From Vulcaniibacterium thermophilum (GTDB taxonomy: Bacteria; Pseudomonadota; Gammaproteobacteria; Xanthomonadales; Xanthomonadaceae): a DNA stretch of 64,000 nucleotides. Location: assembly GCF_007923255.1 (NCBI RefSeq), contig NZ_VOHJ01000002.1, positions 102,071 to 166,070 of the forward strand. The letters are read 5' to 3'. Of the stretch, positions 27,133-35,294 are shown in pieces (position 1 is the stretch's first letter; each line of letters opens with the position of its first letter). The notes beneath the pieces are model-generated. The model was given only the letters and a program-made list of their open reading frames with translations. It searched no databases and was not told where the DNA came from. The position numbers and the translations under genes are program-made.

Positions 27133-28590
27133 TCAGCCCGCCCTCTCCAGCCACCCGCCGCGGAAGCCGGCGCGCTCCAGCCCGCGACGGATGTGCGGAT
27201 TGCGCCGCATCACCCGCCACACGAAGTCGTCGCGGTGGTTGGCGATCGCCAGCACGATCGGGCCCTGGTCGATGCCGATGTAGTCGCCGTCCACCCAGCC
27301 GACGCCGGGCACCACCCGTCCGTGCCTGAGCGGAAGGTCGTAGTGGAAACTCGGGTTGAACGCATCGAGGAAGCCGTACTTCGCGTAGATGGCATGACCG
27401 TAGCGGCGGTGCATCTCCTCCACCGCGGGGACCACGACCTCCGGCGCGAACGGCAGCGAACCGGCCGCGGCGGTCGGCGCGATCGTGCCGTCGTCGAGCT
27501 CGTACTCGCGGCCGACGCCGCGCGCGGCGTAGGTCCGGAAGCGGCGTTTCCCGCCCCGCCAGTCGAGCTCGGCGTCGATCGGGCCGTCGCAGGCGGTGAG
27601 GCCCCAGACGTTCTCGCCATAGCCCGTCCAGCCGCGCGGATTGGCGATCGCGTAGGCGCGCTGCGAGAGCACCGCGCGCCGGCTGTTCTCGAAGTAATCG
27701 AATCCGCGGCGGCGCATGTAGTCGTCGAGGATGCCGCGGAGGTCGATCCACAGGTGCGAGTACTGGTGGCCGAACAGCGGCGGAAAGCCCAGGTGCGTCT
27801 GGCCGTGGTAGTCGCCCCAGCCGCGGTCGTAGGTGGACGTCCAGGCGTCGTAGGCGTCGCGCCCCACCGGATGTGTGGGCGAGCCGAGCGCCAGCACGTA
27901 GACGAGCAGCGCCTCGTTGTAGCCCTGCCAGTCGTGCTCGAGCATGCCCTGCTCGGGCTTCCAGCCCATCGAGATCAGCGCGCCGCGCGCCTGCGCCCAG
28001 GGCCATTCGATGCGGCGGTAGAGCGTCTCGGCCCGTTCGCGGATCTCGCGCTCGCCGGCGCTCGGCCCGTCGTAGTACGACTGCGCGAACAGCACGCCGG
28101 CCACCAGCAGTGCGGTGTCGACGGTGGACAGCTCGTTGGTCTGGAATCGCCGCCCGCGCTCCATGTCGAGGAAGTGATAGAAGAAGCCCTTGTGCCCGGC
28201 GGTACCGGCGGCCGCCGGGCCCTGCGGCGCCGAGGCGAAGAAGCGCAGCGTCGCCAGCGTGCGCGCCACCGCCTCCTCGCGCGCGATCCAGCCGCGTTCG
28301 ACGCCGACGCCGTAGACCGTCAGGCCGAATCCGACCGCGGCGATGCTGGCGAACGACGGCGTCGGCCAGCGGTCGGGCACCAACCCGGTGCGCGCATCCG
28401 CGAGTTCCCAGAAGTAGCCGAACGTGCGCCGTTCGAGATCGTCGAACAGCGGCGGCAGCGCGCGCCGTGCGGGCGCCGCCGGGCCCGCCGCGAGCGATGC
28501 CGCGCGATGGCAGCCGCCGGCGGCCATCGCCGCCGTGGCGGTGGCCACCGCGCCGAGGAACCGGCGGCGCGACGTCAGGCCGTGGCTCAT
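27133..28590 (-). CDS. glucoamylase-like (PF10091) glycoside hydrolase, GH144 endo-beta-1,2-glucanase type
   Basis: 485 residues. The N-terminus has a twin-arginine-like signal (TSRRRFLGAV) and a Cys in AAGGCHRA that could be a lipidation site. The body is an (alpha/alpha)6 barrel of the PF10091 family: FGYFWELADARTGLVPDR, WTGYGENVWGLTACDGP, GTIAPTAAAGSLPFAPE, KYGFLDAFNPSF, GIDQGPIVLAIANH. Characterised members of GH144 with this fold cut beta-1,2-glucan internally to sophorooligosaccharides. The family also includes relatives of other specificity, so substrate is likely, not proven. Second gene of the operon, 22 bases after the receptor gene. Confidence 0.85.
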   Translation of the reverse strand: MSHGLTSRRRFLGAVATATAAMAAGGCHRAASLAAGPAAPARRALPPLFDDLERRTFGYFWELADARTGLVPDRWPTPSFASIAAVGFGLTVYGVGVERGWIAREEAVARTLATLRFFASAPQGPAAAGTAGHKGFFYHFLDMERGRRFQTNELSTVDTALLVAGVLFAQSYYDGPSAGEREIRERAETLYRRIEWPWAQARGALISMGWKPEQGMLEHDWQGYNEALLVYVLALGSPTHPVGRDAYDAWTSTYDRGWGDYHGQTHLGFPPLFGHQYSHLWIDLRGILDDYMRRRGFDYFENSRRAVLSQRAYAIANPRGWTGYGENVWGLTACDGPIDAELDWRGGKRRFRTYAARGVGREYELDDGTIAPTAAAGSLPFAPEVVVPAVEEMHRRYGHAIYAKYGFLDAFNPSFHYDLPLRHGRVVPGVGWVDGDYIGIDQGPIVLAIANHRDDFVWRVMRRNPHIRRGLERAGFRGGWLERAG

Positions 28591-28612
28591 CGCATCGTCT
28601 CCGCGGCCGTCA

Positions 28613-31573
28613 TCACCAGCTCAGGCCGAACGAGAGCTTGAACGTGCGCGTCGGCAGCACGATGTCGTCGTTGTGCCGGCCGAAGTTCGGATTCGGCACG
28701 CCGGCGAAGCCCCACCAGTCGTCGTAGCCGGCCCAGTTGCGCGCGTTGGTGACGTTCAGCACGTCCGCGCGGACGCGCAGCTTGACGTCGCTGCCCGTGT
28801 CCCATTCCTTCGCCAGCGACAGGTCCCACTGCCTCAGCCCGTAGGTGCCTTCCGGCCGGTACCAGTCGACGAAGCAGGCGTCGCCGCCCGGCAGGCAGTT
28901 CACGCCCACCCGCGGCTTGGGGCTTTCCAGCGTCAGCTTGGTCGAGAGCGTCAGCCCCCACGGACCGTCCCAGATCGCCGTGCCGACCAGGCGGTGCCTG
29001 GCCACGCCGCGCGCGGGCAGCCAGCCGAAGCCTTCGGTGTCCGGATAGTCGAACAGGCCCGGCCAGCCGTCGACGTTGGAGTTCTGCTCCGCGTCGGTGT
29101 AGGTGTAGGCCAGCGTCACGCCCCAGCCCGACTCGCGCGTGTACGGCTTCTCGAGCTTGGTCAGCAGCGCGTTGGTGCGCGTGCCGAGCATGTTGTCGAC
29201 CAGGATGATGCGGCCGAACGGCGGATCGAAGCCCCACGGCGCGCCCCAGCTCGTGCCGGGCGCGAAGTAGCTGCCGTCGGGGCGACGGTTGCCGAGCCGG
29301 AACGCGATGCCGTCCTTGCTGCGGATGTGCGACAGCGTCACCTCGCTCAGCCAGTCGTGGCCGAACATCGGGAACACGTTGCGCATGCCCAGGCTGAACT
29401 GGTCCGAGTACGGCACCTTCAACCCGTTGTTGTTGAGGAACCACTCGCGCGGCAGCGTGACGGTACGCGCCAGCTCCGCCAGCACGCCGGGGTTGAGGTA
29501 GTCCGGATCCCACGGCACGCAGCCCGACGCCTGCCGGCACACGCCGTCGGCGTCGGTGAAGTAGAAGCTGTAGCGGCCGTAGGACGTGCGGTTGACCTCG
29601 ACCTGCAGATAGTCGAACACGTTGCGGTCGTACGCGCGCCCGGCGCCGCCGAAGATCACGTGCCGCTGATCGGCGTTGAGGTCGTAGGAGAAGCCGACGC
29701 GCGGCTGCCACGCGTCCTTGAACGGCTCGCGGTTGTTGCCGGTGCTGATGTAGTCGTCGATGTCGTAGCCGGCGTTGGCGTTGTTGATGTTCGGCCAGGC
29801 GCGCAGTTGCGCCGCGAGCGTCGCCGGCGTGACGTAGTCCTCGTAGGTGGGCGAGGTCTCGTAATCCCAGCGCACGCCGAGGTTCAGCGTCAGGTGCTCG
29901 TTCACCTCCCAGTCGTCCTGGATGTAGAGGCCGAACTGCCTGTTCTTCGAGGTCGTGAAACCCTCGCGGGTCCCCGGCACGCCGGTGGCGAACTCCACCC
30001 GGTACGGCTGCGTGGTGCTGAGGTTGACGTCGTAATAGAACTGCGGATTGGCGAAGTGGCGTTCGATCGCGTTGACCTCCACCTCCTTGAACTTCACACC
30101 CATCTTGAGCGTGTGCCCGGCCCAGCCGGTGAAGGTCACATCGTTCTGCACCGACCAGCCCTTCTGGCCCTTCCGCTGGTTGTTGGGACTGGCGCCGTCG
30201 CGCAGGATCTCGACCACCTGACGGCGCTCGGTCGGCGTCAGCTCGGCGGCGGTGAGGATGTAGCCGTTGCCGCTGCTGAGCGGCTGCGGCGCCCAGGCGG
30301 TGTCCTCGTGGGTGATGTGCAGGTCGTTGAGCCAGCGCGATCCGCTGTACTGGTAGCGCAGGTCGTAGCGGTCGATGTCGTTGGCGTTGACGGTCGCGTA
30401 GCGGGGCGAGTCCTGGCCGCCGTTGCGCACGGTCTCCTCCTCGCGGCGCACCTGCGCCGAGAACTCGACGAAGTTGGCATCGTCGATCGACCAGCTCAGC
30501 TTGCCGAAATACATGTCCTGCTTGAACGGCGAACTGGTGCCGCCCACCAGCGCGCGCAGGTCGGCGGGCACGTCGTCCGGCGAATAGAACGAGCTGCCCG
30601 GCAGGAACACCGTCTTCGGCGTCACGTACTCCTTCGCCTCGTAGGCGACGAAGAAATGCAGCCGGTCGGCGAGGATCGGGCCGCCGAGGCTGACGCCGTA
30701 CTGTTCCTCCTTCGATTCGGTCTTGACGCCGGAGCGCTCCTCGGCCGGCGTCGGGTCGCGCCAGTCGGTGCTGGTGCGGTCCCAGAAGAAGTCGCCCTCG
30801 AACTCGTTGCTGCCGGAGCGCGTGGCGGCCACCACCGCCGCGCTGCTGATCTGGTCGAACTCGGCCTTGTAGTTCTGCGTGATGACCTTGTACTCGCCGA
30901 TCGCCGACTGCGGGAACGGGTTGCCGCGACTGGTGTCCTGGCCGGTGATGCCGCCGGGCAGCACGTAGTCCTTCTGGCCGACGCCGTCGATGTAGACGTT
31001 GATGGCGCCGTGCGGCTGCGCGCCGCCGCGCAGGCGCGTGTTGCCCGCGCCGTCGCGGATGAACTGCACGCCCGGCACCACGTCCGCGAACGCCAGGAAG
31101 TTGCGCGTGCCCTGCGGCAGCGCCTCGATCTGCCGGTTGGACACGTAGGTGGCGATCTCCGACGTGCGCGTTTCCGGCAGCGCCTCGCCGACCGCCACCA
31201 CCCGCTCGAGCGTGGTCGCCGGCCCTGCGGGCGCCGCGTCCGCTACGTCCAGATCGAGCGTGGCCGTCTGCCCGACCTGCAGCGTCACGGTGCGGCTGGA
31301 TGTGCGCCCATCCGCGCTGACCTCGATGCGATACGTGCCGGGCGGCAGACCGGGCAGCACGTAGCGGCCGTCGGCATTGGCGCGCACGCTGCGGGTGAGG
31401 CCCGTGGCGGTGTTGGTCGCGGTCACCTGCGCGCCGGCGGCGTCGGCGACGCGTCCGCGCACGGTGGCCGCGGTCGACTGCGCCACGGCCGGCGCGGCCA
31501 CGCAGCCCAGGCAGGCGGCCAGCGCGCAGGCGAGCAGCGAAGGGCGGGCAAGGTGTCGAGAATCGGGCTTCAT
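28613..31573 (-). CDS. TonB-dependent receptor with CarboxypepD_reg-like N-terminal domain (Oar-type)
   Basis: 986 residues: signal peptide (ending AAPAVAQ), a carboxypeptidase regulatory-like beta domain (GRVADAAGAQV...GRYVLPGLPPGTYRIEV), plug domain (NVYIDGVGQKDY) and 22-strand barrel ending in an aromatic residue (LSFGLSW). Such receptors take up complex oligosaccharides across the outer membrane. The start at 31573 follows an AGGGAG ribosome site; longer frames upstream enter lacI. It heads the glucan operon, and a LacI-type palindrome lies 30 bases before the ATG. Confidence 0.95.
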   Translation of the reverse strand: MKPDSRHLARPSLLACALAACLGCVAAPAVAQSTAATVRGRVADAAGAQVTATNTATGLTRSVRANADGRYVLPGLPPGTYRIEVSADGRTSSRTVTLQVGQTATLDLDVADAAPAGPATTLERVVAVGEALPETRTSEIATYVSNRQIEALPQGTRNFLAFADVVPGVQFIRDGAGNTRLRGGAQPHGAINVYIDGVGQKDYVLPGGITGQDTSRGNPFPQSAIGEYKVITQNYKAEFDQISSAAVVAATRSGSNEFEGDFFWDRTSTDWRDPTPAEERSGVKTESKEEQYGVSLGGPILADRLHFFVAYEAKEYVTPKTVFLPGSSFYSPDDVPADLRALVGGTSSPFKQDMYFGKLSWSIDDANFVEFSAQVRREEETVRNGGQDSPRYATVNANDIDRYDLRYQYSGSRWLNDLHITHEDTAWAPQPLSSGNGYILTAAELTPTERRQVVEILRDGASPNNQRKGQKGWSVQNDVTFTGWAGHTLKMGVKFKEVEVNAIERHFANPQFYYDVNLSTTQPYRVEFATGVPGTREGFTTSKNRQFGLYIQDDWEVNEHLTLNLGVRWDYETSPTYEDYVTPATLAAQLRAWPNINNANAGYDIDDYISTGNNREPFKDAWQPRVGFSYDLNADQRHVIFGGAGRAYDRNVFDYLQVEVNRTSYGRYSFYFTDADGVCRQASGCVPWDPDYLNPGVLAELARTVTLPREWFLNNNGLKVPYSDQFSLGMRNVFPMFGHDWLSEVTLSHIRSKDGIAFRLGNRRPDGSYFAPGTSWGAPWGFDPPFGRIILVDNMLGTRTNALLTKLEKPYTRESGWGVTLAYTYTDAEQNSNVDGWPGLFDYPDTEGFGWLPARGVARHRLVGTAIWDGPWGLTLSTKLTLESPKPRVGVNCLPGGDACFVDWYRPEGTYGLRQWDLSLAKEWDTGSDVKLRVRADVLNVTNARNWAGYDDWWGFAGVPNPNFGRHNDDIVLPTRTFKLSFGLSW

Positions 31574-31602
31574 GGGAGCGCTCCCTGGTTGGGCGTAGCG
31601 GC

Positions 31603-31616
31603 TGTAATCGGTTACA
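31603..31616. promoter_or_regulatory. LacI-family operator upstream of the glucan operon
   Basis: TGTAATCGGTTACA, a near-perfect palindrome of the LacI/GalR type (central CG). It lies between the lacI stop and the TonB receptor start. The same palindrome with one base changed occurs on the other side of lacI, which supports both as binding sites of that regulator. Confidence 0.8.
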
Positions 31617-31637
31617 TCCCGGGACGACAAAAATCGC

Positions 31638-32645
31638 TCACGGCGGCTCGACCGAGCGCGTCGAGTCGCGCACCACCAGTTGCGGGCGCACGGTGTCGTC
31701 GCCGGGGTCGGGCTCGCCATGCATCTGCGCCAGCAGCCGCCGCGCGGCGCGCGAGCCGAGCGCGGCGATGTCCACCTGCATCGTGGTCAGGCTGGGGCGC
31801 ACGTAGCGGGCCAGCGGAATGTCGTCGAAACCGGCCACGGCGATCTCGCCCGGCACGCGCACGCCGCGCTCGGCCAGCGCGAACATGCAGCCCAGCGCCA
31901 TCATGTCGTTGGCCGCGAACACCGCCTGCGGCGGCGTCGCCGCCAGCAGCACCTGCGCGGCGCGATGGCCGGACGCCTCGCTGAAGTCGCCCTCCACGAT
32001 CCACGGCGGTTGTCCCGGCCGGTGGCGGGCGAGCGCGTCGACGTAGCCGCGCTGGCGCTCCTGCGCCTCGACGTTGTCGGGGGGACCGGCGATGAAGGCG
32101 ATGGGCCCCCGCCCGCGTTCGGCCAAGTGCGCGACCATCGCCATCGCGCCGCCGTGGTTGTCGACCCGCAACGCGGCGTAGCCGGGCACGTCGCGTCCGG
32201 CGTTGATCAGCACGGCCGGCAGCAGCGGGCTCAGGCTGCCGGCGATCGCCTTCAGCGTCGCCTCGGCCGCGAACGGCGCCAGCACCAGCAGACCGTCGAC
32301 CCGGCCGCGCATCGCCCGCAGCGCCGCGCCCTGCTCGTCCGGGTGGCCGTGATAGCTCGACACCAGCAGATGCAGCCCGTGCTGCCGCGCCACCAGATCG
32401 ATACCGCGCACCAGTTCGGAAAAGAACTCGCCGTGCAGATCCGGCAGCACCACGCCGAGCGTCTGCGTGCGCCGGCTGCTCAGGCTGCGCGCCGCCGCAT
32501 GCGGCGTGTAGCGCAGACGCGTGGCCGCCTCCAGCACGCGCACGCGGACCGCCTCGGCCACGTTGCCGGTGCCGTTGAGCGCGCGCGATACCGTCGCCAC
32601 CGACACCCGGGCCTCGCGCGCGACATCGCGGATGGTTGCGTTCAT
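31638..32645 (-). CDS. LacI-family transcriptional regulator
   Basis: 335 residues: N-terminal helix-turn-helix (IRDVAREARVSVATVSRALNG) with hinge helix (AAARSLSSRRTQTLGVVLP), then a periplasmic-binding-protein-like ligand domain. Typical LacI marks are GFDDIPLARYVRP and AANDMMALG. It is set just upstream of the TonB receptor operon in the same direction, with operator-like palindromes before itself and before the operon. It likely represses both until a glucan-derived oligosaccharide binds. The operator before lacI suggests autoregulation. Confidence 0.94.
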   Translation of the reverse strand: MNATIRDVAREARVSVATVSRALNGTGNVAEAVRVRVLEAATRLRYTPHAAARSLSSRRTQTLGVVLPDLHGEFFSELVRGIDLVARQHGLHLLVSSYHGHPDEQGAALRAMRGRVDGLLVLAPFAAEATLKAIAGSLSPLLPAVLINAGRDVPGYAALRVDNHGGAMAMVAHLAERGRGPIAFIAGPPDNVEAQERQRGYVDALARHRPGQPPWIVEGDFSEASGHRAAQVLLAATPPQAVFAANDMMALGCMFALAERGVRVPGEIAVAGFDDIPLARYVRPSLTTMQVDIAALGSRAARRLLAQMHGEPDPGDDTVRPQLVVRDSTRSVEPP

Positions 32646-32673
32646 GACAGGCGTCCCAACGCGGCCGGCCGAA

Positions 32674-32687
32674 TGTAAACGGTTACA
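32674..32687. promoter_or_regulatory. LacI-family operator upstream of lacI / pgl
   Basis: TGTAAACGGTTACA, matching the palindrome at 31603-31616. It lies 28 bases before the lacI start and about 140 bases before pgl on the other strand, so it could control both genes. Confidence 0.78.
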
Positions 32688-32826
32688 GCCGACCGTGCAA
32701 AGCGGGGTTCCGCGCGCCCCCGCACGTTGCCAGCAACGCCGGTTCCGCTAAGGTTTCGGCCGGCAGGCGTGCTGCGGTGCACGAGGGCGCCTGCGCGGAT
32801 GTGTTCCCCAGCCGACCATCAGGACG

Positions 32827-33552
32827 ATGCCCGATACCCCCCCGCCCGCCGCCACGCCCGCCCCCGTCTTCCACCGCCATCCGGACGCGGACCGCTGGGC
32901 CGCCGCCGCCGCGGACGCCATCGCCCGCGCCCTGCAGGAGGCGCTCGCCCAGCGCGAACGCGCCCGTCTGCTGCTGTCCGGCGGCACCACGCCGGCGCCC
33001 GCCTACGCGGCGCTGTCGCGGCACGAACTGGACTGGTCGCGGGTCGATGTCGCCCTGGTGGACGAACGCTGGCTGCTCCCGGACGACCCCGACAGCAACG
33101 CGCGCCTGGTGCGCGAGCACCTGCTGCAGAACCGCGCCGCCGCCGCGCGGTTCGAAGCGATCACCCAGCCCGGGCGCACCCTCGACGACGCCGTGGCCTG
33201 CGCCAACGCCCACGCCCGCCAGCCCGCCGCGGCCGCCGTGCTGGGCATGGGCGACGACGGCCACACCGCCTCGCTGTTCCCCGGCATGCACGGACTCGAT
33301 CGCGCGCTGGGCAGCGAGCGGCCCTACGTCGCGGTGGACGCCCGCGACTGCCCGGGCGCGCGTCAGTGGGCCAAGCGCATCAGCCTGACCCCCGCCGGCC
33401 TGCGCTACGCGCGCACCCGCCTGCTGCTGCTCCGCGGCGAGAACAAGCGGCAGGTGTTCGAGCGCGCACTGGCCGACGGCGACCCGCACCGCTGGCCGGT
33501 GCTGGTGGCGCTGCAGGGGGAGACGCCGTTGCAGGTGCATTGGTGTCCTTGA
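32827..33552 (+). CDS. pgl: 6-phosphogluconolactonase
   Basis: 241 residues, glucosamine-6-phosphate isomerase/6-phosphogluconolactonase fold. It hydrolyses 6-phosphogluconolactone to 6-phosphogluconate in the pentose phosphate/Entner-Doudoroff entry. Motifs: LLLSGGTTPAPAYAALS, VALVDERWL, and the catalytic region GMGDDGHTASLFPG. Length is normal. It is divergent from lacI and could share its operator. Zwf and edd are not in the window. Immediately after its stop the heptamer array B begins. Confidence 0.94.
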   Translation: MPDTPPPAATPAPVFHRHPDADRWAAAAADAIARALQEALAQRERARLLLSGGTTPAPAYAALSRHELDWSRVDVALVDERWLLPDDPDSNARLVREHLLQNRAAAARFEAITQPGRTLDDAVACANAHARQPAAAAVLGMGDDGHTASLFPGMHGLDRALGSERPYVAVDARDCPGARQWAKRISLTPAGLRYARTRLLLLRGENKRQVFERALADGDPHRWPVLVALQGETPLQVHWCP

Positions 33553-33560
33553 GGGGTGGG

Positions 33561-33912
33561 GGCGGGGATCGGGGATCGGGGATCGGGGATCGGGGATCGG
33601 GGATCGGGGATCGGGAATCGGGAACTGGGAACTGGGAACTGGGAACTGGGAAGCGGGAACCGGGAACCGGGAACCGGGAACCGGGAACCGGGAAGCGGGA
33701 ACCGGGAACCGGGAACCGGGAAGCGGGAACCGGGAACCGGGAAGCGGGAAGCGGGAAGCGGGAACTGGGAAGCGGGAACCGGGAACCGGGAACCGGGAAC
33801 TGGGAAGCGGGAACTGGGAAGCGGGAACCGGGAAGCGGGAACCGGGAAGCGGGAACTGGGAAGCGGGAACTGGGAAGCGGGAACCGGGAACCGGGAACCG
33901 GGAGGCGGGATC
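33561..33912. repeat. heptanucleotide tandem array B (GGGATCG/GGGAATC/GGGAACT/GGGAACC/GGGAAGC)
   Basis: About 50 tandem 7-bp units, all keeping GGGA and varying in the other positions. It begins as GGGATCG copies, then becomes a mosaic of GGGAACC, GGGAAGC and GGGAACT. The G-rich strand is the plus strand, that is, the pgl sense strand. The regular G-triplet spacing (4 bases between) suits G-quadruplex formation. It begins about 8 bases after the pgl stop. No spacers, no coding role. Confidence 0.95.
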
Positions 33913-33947
33913 GAGATCGGGGAAGCGGTCCCCGGCTATGAACCCGT

Positions 33948-34020
33948 CCCCCCGGCGAAAGCCGGGGCCCATTGTCGGGGCTCGCAGAATCGATCCCGGC
34001 CTGCGCCGGGGCGACGGTGC
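33948..34020. repeat. REP-like palindrome pair between the heptamer arrays
   Basis: Contains CCCCGGCGAAAGCCGGGG and, further on, GGCCTGCGCCGGGGCGACGG. The same core is present near 3840 and twice near 50000, so this is the dispersed REP-like element. Here it sits between arrays B and C. Confidence 0.75.
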
Positions 34021-34074
34021 ACGGGCTCGGCCATCGCGCGGCGGCAGCGCCCCGCAGGCGCCGCCCGCTCCAAA

Positions 34075-34367
34075 TCCCTATCCCCTATCCCCTATCCCCT
34101 ATCCCCTATCCCCTATCCCCTATCCCCTATCCCCTATCCCCTATCCCCTATCCCCTATCCCCTATCCCCAATCCCCAATCCCCTGTTCCCTGTTCCCTGT
34201 TCCCTGTTCCCTGTTCCCTGTTCCCTGTTCCCTGTTCCCTGTTCCCTGTTCCCTGTTCCCTGTTCCCTGTTCCCTGTTCCCTGTTCCCTGTTCCCTGTTC
34301 CCTGTTCCCGATTCCCGATTCCCGATTCCCGATCCCCGATTCCCGATTCCCGATTCCCGATTCCCGC
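34075..34367. repeat. heptanucleotide tandem array C (CCCTATC/CCCTGTT/CCCGATT)
   Basis: About 42 tandem 7-bp units in blocks: about 13 of CCCTATC, two of CCCAATC, about 20 of CCCTGTT, then CCCGATT. It is inverted relative to array B, so its G-rich strand is the minus strand (bolA sense). The right two-thirds is inside the open reading frame of bolA. Confidence 0.95.
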
Positions 34368-34653
34368 CCTCCTCCACAGGCGTCCGCGCCACGATCGACA
34401 GCGCATGGATGTCGGTGGTCATCAGCGCGCCGAGCGCGGCGTACACCGCGCGGTGGCGGGCGATCGGACTCATGCCGGCGAATGCGTCGCTGACGATCTC
34501 GACGCGGAAATGGCCGCGGCCGTCGCGGGCGCCGGCGTGGCCGGCGTGCAGGTGGCTCTGGTCCTCGATCCGAAGCCGCAGCGGCGAAAGCGCGGCCTCG
34601 AGCGCGGCGCGGATCGCCGGCACGCGCTGCTCGCGCGGCAGCGGGCCGCTCAC
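34162..34653 (-). CDS. bolA: BolA-family protein with a heptapeptide-repeat C-terminal tail encoded by array C
   Basis: 163 residues from a GTG that overlaps the yciI stop (GTGA). The first 93 residues are a normal BolA domain: [60 protein letters not shown], and [13 protein letters not shown]. BolA proteins work with monothiol glutaredoxins in Fe-S handling. Usual length is 80-105 residues. Here no stop codon occurs before the heptamer array, and because 3 x 7 bp equals 7 codons the tail reads as repeats of GTGNREQ to a stop at 34162. The tail is predicted from sequence; its expression is untested. Confidence 0.82.
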   Translation of the reverse strand: MSGPLPREQRVPAIRAALEAALSPLRLRIEDQSHLHAGHAGARDGRGHFRVEIVSDAFAGMSPIARHRAVYAALGALMTTDIHALSIVARTPVEEGGNRESGIGNRGSGIGNRESGTGNREQGTGNREQGTGNREQGTGNREQGTGNREQGTGNREQGIGDWG

Positions 34654-34949
34654 GGCAGCACCTTGCGGAAGGGGCGCACCTCGACGCGCGCGTACACGCC
34701 CGCCTCGACGTACGGATCGGCCTGCGCCCAGGCCTTCGCTTCCTCCAGCGAAGCGAACTCGGCCACGATCAGGCTGCCGCTGAAGCCGGCCGGGCCCGGG
34801 TCCTCGGCATCGATCGCCGGGCACGGGCCGGCCAGCAGCAACCGGCCGCAATCGCGCAGCGCCTCCAGCCGGGCCACGTGCGCGGGACGCGCGGCAAGCC
34901 GGCGCGACAACGCATCCGGCGCATCGAAACCTTCGATCACGTACCACAT
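34650..34949 (-). CDS. yciI: YciI-like protein
   Basis: 99 residues starting [13 protein letters not shown], the usual YCII start. An upstream in-frame TTG at 34961 would add four residues, but the ATG at 34949 fits the family better. Conserved His-Asp-type residues lie in [11 protein letters not shown] and in [19 protein letters not shown]. The ferredoxin-like fold family has no settled function. It overlaps the bolA start by four bases; yciI-bolA pairs occur widely in gammaproteobacteria near septation gene ispZ, which is not seen here. Confidence 0.9.
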   Translation of the reverse strand: MWYVIEGFDAPDALSRRLAARPAHVARLEALRDCGRLLLAGPCPAIDAEDPGPAGFSGSLIVAEFASLEEAKAWAQADPYVEAGVYARVEVRPFRKVLP

Positions 34950-34961
34950 GAACGCGCGCAA

Positions 34962-35294
34962 CCCTCGGGAGGAAGGCGCGCATTGTAGGCGCTGGACAGC
35001 GCCGGTCCCGCGCGCTTACCCTAGCGGCCAATTGCATCAGGCCGGCGCAGCGGCTTGGGCGTCCGAACCGCCCGACACACGGCTCCGTGTGCACGCTGCT
35101 CCCCCCACCGGCCCGGCTCGCAACCCTTCGACCCAGGCGGACGCTGCCGCGCTCCGTCCGGTCCGGGCCTTGCGACCGCGCGAACCGCTTTGCTGTCCGT
35201 TGCATCGTGCCGTCCACGGCCGCGCCGCCGTGTGCGTTCGAGGTGACGCCTCTGGTCCCGCGGACAGGCGCCCGCCCGTCCAACAGCGCATCGC
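34962..35294. other. 333-bp intergenic region upstream of scpA
   Basis: No supported gene. GC-rich sequence with short inverted segments (GGCGCTGGACAGCGCC at about 34988). It should contain the divergent promoters of yciI and scpA; no clear -35/-10 pair could be identified. Confidence 0.4.

Noticed and set aside
28424..31984. 1186-codon plus-strand open frame
   Set aside because: Antisense to the GH144-type gene and the TonB receptor, whose protein motifs are clear; no motif in this frame.
33948..34080. Small gene between the heptamer arrays
   Set aside because: Frames here are translations of repeats and the REP-like element (proline/arginine-rich, no start with ribosome site).
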